Source: Tetrahymena elliotti 4EA
Taxonomy: Eukaryota > Ciliophora > Oligohymenophorea > Hymenostomatida > Tetrahymenidae
DNA: 64,000 nucleotides
Assembly (NCBI GenBank): GCA_000231825.2
Contig: JH720301.1
Location: forward strand, 1,350,123 to 1,414,122
Direction of reading: 5' to 3'
The position numbers and the translations under genes are program-made. The notes beneath the pieces were generated by a model that was given only the letters and a program-made list of their open reading frames with translations, did not search any database and was not told the DNA's origin. The first letter of the stretch is position 1, and every line of letters starts with the position of its first letter. Shown piece after piece: positions 62,199 to 64,000 of this stretch.

Positions 62199-63805
62199 AT
62201 GTCTGGAATTTCAGGAATATTTATCCTCAACAATAAAGGAAGAGTTATTATTTAAAGAGTTTATCGTGCTGATTTATAAGTCCACGTTATTGAAACATTT
62301 AATAAAAAATTAGTTGAATTTGATGAGTTCAACTAAAAACCTATCGTTCAAGATGAGTTTGGCAATACATACATTTATAGAAACCATAATAACTTAACAT
62401 TTTTGATTATTACTAGAAGAAACACCAATGTTATGATGGTTTTCTCATTCTTGTATTAGTTCATTGAAGTTTTAGTACATTATTTTAAAGAATTGGAAGA
62501 AGAATCTGTCAGAGATAATTTTGTTGTAATTTATGAATTATTAGATGAAGTTTTGGATAATGGATATCCTCAAATTACTGACTGCAAAAATTTATCTGAA
62601 TTTATTAAAACAGAGAGTCATGAGCTTGTTAAAGGTAATAATTATTTACAATTATAAACATTTTTTCTAATAAATTTGTATATTTATTCTTAAATAAATG
62701 CTCATTTTGAAGCAGCTTTATAAATGTAAATGTCAGAAAGGTATTTTTTGTTTAGAAAATAAGGTTCTTGGTTTAAAACTTTCTTAAAAAATCAAATAAA
62801 ATAATAAATAATTATAAAAAGAAATAGAATTTAAAAAATTTTTAAATGATATTTTATAAAATAGAATCTTTCTTTGGAGGAAAAGAAAAGAAAGAAGAGA
62901 ATTTATCAAAGTATGCAACTATGTCAACAGCTGCTATTTCATGGAGACCTGAAGGAATTAAATATAAAAAGAATGAAATTTTCTTAGATGTCTATGAAAA
63001 GTTAAACATGTTAATTGGTAAAACTGGTAATGTTATCGAAGCTGAAATTATTGGTAATGTTGTTGCTAACTCTATGCTCTCAGGTATGCCTGATTGTAAG
63101 CTCGGCTTAAATGATAAAGCATACTTTGAAGCTATTGGTAGATCTACAAATGCAAGAACAATAAACTTTGAAGATATGAAATTCCATTAATGTGTTCGTT
63201 TATCTAAATTTGAGAATGAAAGACTTATTACTTTTATTCCTCCTGATGGTGAATTTGAACTTATTTCTTATAGGTAACTAACTTTATTAAATTTTGTTTA
63301 AAATATCTTAATAAATTAACTAAATAAAAGAATTCCTGTTCAAATCAAACCCTTATTCTAAGTCGATGTTATTATAACCCAACCCAAGCCAACTAGAATT
63401 GAAATCATGGTGAAAGCAAAGTCTAATTTCAAGGAAAAATCAACTGCAAATGATGTTGAAATATATATACCTGTTCCTGAAGATGTTCAAAAGCCTGAAT
63501 TTAAGTGTGCCTTTGGTAAATCTATATGGGATCAAGGACGTGAAGCTATAAAATGGACCTTCAAGCAATTTGTTGGTTAAAAGGAATATATTATGTAATG
63601 CACTTTCAATTTACCCACTGTTGCCTCTCCTGGTAGAGATAAATATAAATAAGTTCCTATTTCTATTAATTTTGAAATTCCCTACTACACTGTCAGTGGT
63701 TTCTAAGTCAGATATCTTAAAGTTGAAGAGAGAAGTGGATATAACGCTCTTCCTTGGGTTCGTTATGTTACTAAAAATGGCGATTACTAAATTAGAATGT
63801 TCTGA
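62199..63805 (+). CDS. APM1: AP-1 clathrin adaptor complex, mu subunit (439 aa)
   Basis: Three exons (62199-62634, 62865-63273, 63331-63805) join to 440 codons, the normal length for the family. The mu subunit of AP-1 sits in the heterotetramer at trans-Golgi and endosomal membranes and reads YxxPhi sorting signals. The N-terminal longin-type domain is seen in GIFILNNKGRVIIQRVYRAD and VRDNFVVIYELLDEVLDNGY. The linker exon ends ISWRPEGIKYKKNEIFLDVY, which starts the signal-binding domain. LSGMPDCKLGLNDK, FHQCVRLSKFENER, FIPPDGEFELISYR, VKAKSNFKEKSTANDVEIYI and SGYNALPWVRYVTKNGDYQI match AP-1 mu closely, and the ending PWVRYVTKNGDYQIR is AP-1 rather than AP-2 type. TAA codons at 63188, 63704 and 63788 encode Gln conserved in other eukaryotes. 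The gene is complete and intact. Ciliates can have more than one AP-1 mu paralogue, and which one this is cannot be told here. Confidence 0.93.
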
Positions 63806-64000
63806 AAAACTTTAAAAAAAATTAAATTTGTAATTATATAAAATTAAATTTGTAGATGTAAATAAATAATTTTTTAAAAATCTCAAGGCTTATTTTTTTA
63901 ATAATATAATTGGAGTTCTTACAAACTGATAATGTGCTTTTAAATTCAAATTAAAAATTAATTAATTTAAACAATATTCTATCAAAATCATAAATAATTT

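Noticed and set aside
62846..63190. A 114-residue standard-code gene starting MIFYKIESFF
   Set aside because: It begins inside intron 1 of the AP-1 mu gene and stops only because TAA at 63188 was read as a stop. It is exon 2 of APM1.
1..64000. tRNA, rRNA, CRISPR, telomeric C4A2/G4T2 repeats, transposase genes
   Set aside because: I looked for cloverleaf-like GC-richer segments, direct-repeat/spacer arrays, telomeric repeats and transposase or reverse-transcriptase motifs on both strands and saw none I could support. A dedicated search could still find a tRNA.

Overview
The window reads as macronuclear DNA of a Tetrahymena-type oligohymenophorean ciliate. It is extremely AT-rich (by eye about 80%, higher between genes). 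Long reading frames appear only if TAA and TAG are read as glutamine and TGA is the sole stop. Introns are short, AT-rich and of the GTAA...TTTAG kind. The clearest proof of the code is in the AP-1 mu gene at the right end, where three in-frame TAA codons sit at glutamines that are invariant in the family. All gene models here were built by eye with that code, so a reader using the standard code would see almost no genes.

Layout. 854-1219 (+): a small protein with an MGC acylation-type N-terminus. 3507-14793 (-): a second acylation-type protein (MGAQCC start), then a very large Asn/Gln/Ser-rich protein ending in ankyrin repeats. 16091-32336 (+): a mitochondrial CcmE-type heme chaperone, an unexplained open frame, a membrane hybrid histidine-kinase-like sensor with decayed catalytic motifs, and a long coiled-coil protein ending in an ATG11/FIP200-type claw domain. 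32739-46410 (-): a FAM135/DUF676 lipase-like protein, an EGF-TM-RING ubiquitin ligase, and a WD40/solenoid/LamG-like protein with a tail of NPF/DPF-type motifs. 47737-63805 (+): a giant coiled-coil protein with an acidic NPF-bearing N-terminus, an outer-dynein-arm docking protein (ODAD1/CCDC114/CCDC63 family), a kinesin-light-chain-like TPR protein, and the AP-1 mu subunit.

Genes working together. These are independent eukaryotic transcription units, not operons. Several belong to membrane traffic and endomembrane biology (AP-1 mu, the WD40/LamG/NPF protein, the ATG11-like scaffold, the RING ligase, the NPF coiled-coil protein), one to cilia (ODAD1-like) and one to mitochondrial cytochrome c maturation (CcmE). 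Co-location is not evidence of shared function in this genome type. Intergenic stretches are very AT-rich and mostly featureless. Exceptions are a CCAAT/GC patch near 4920-4938, a set of four diverged tandem repeats at about 56046-56790, and a 57-bp duplication at 61771-61885. No tRNA, rRNA, CRISPR array, telomeric repeat or intact transposon was recognised.
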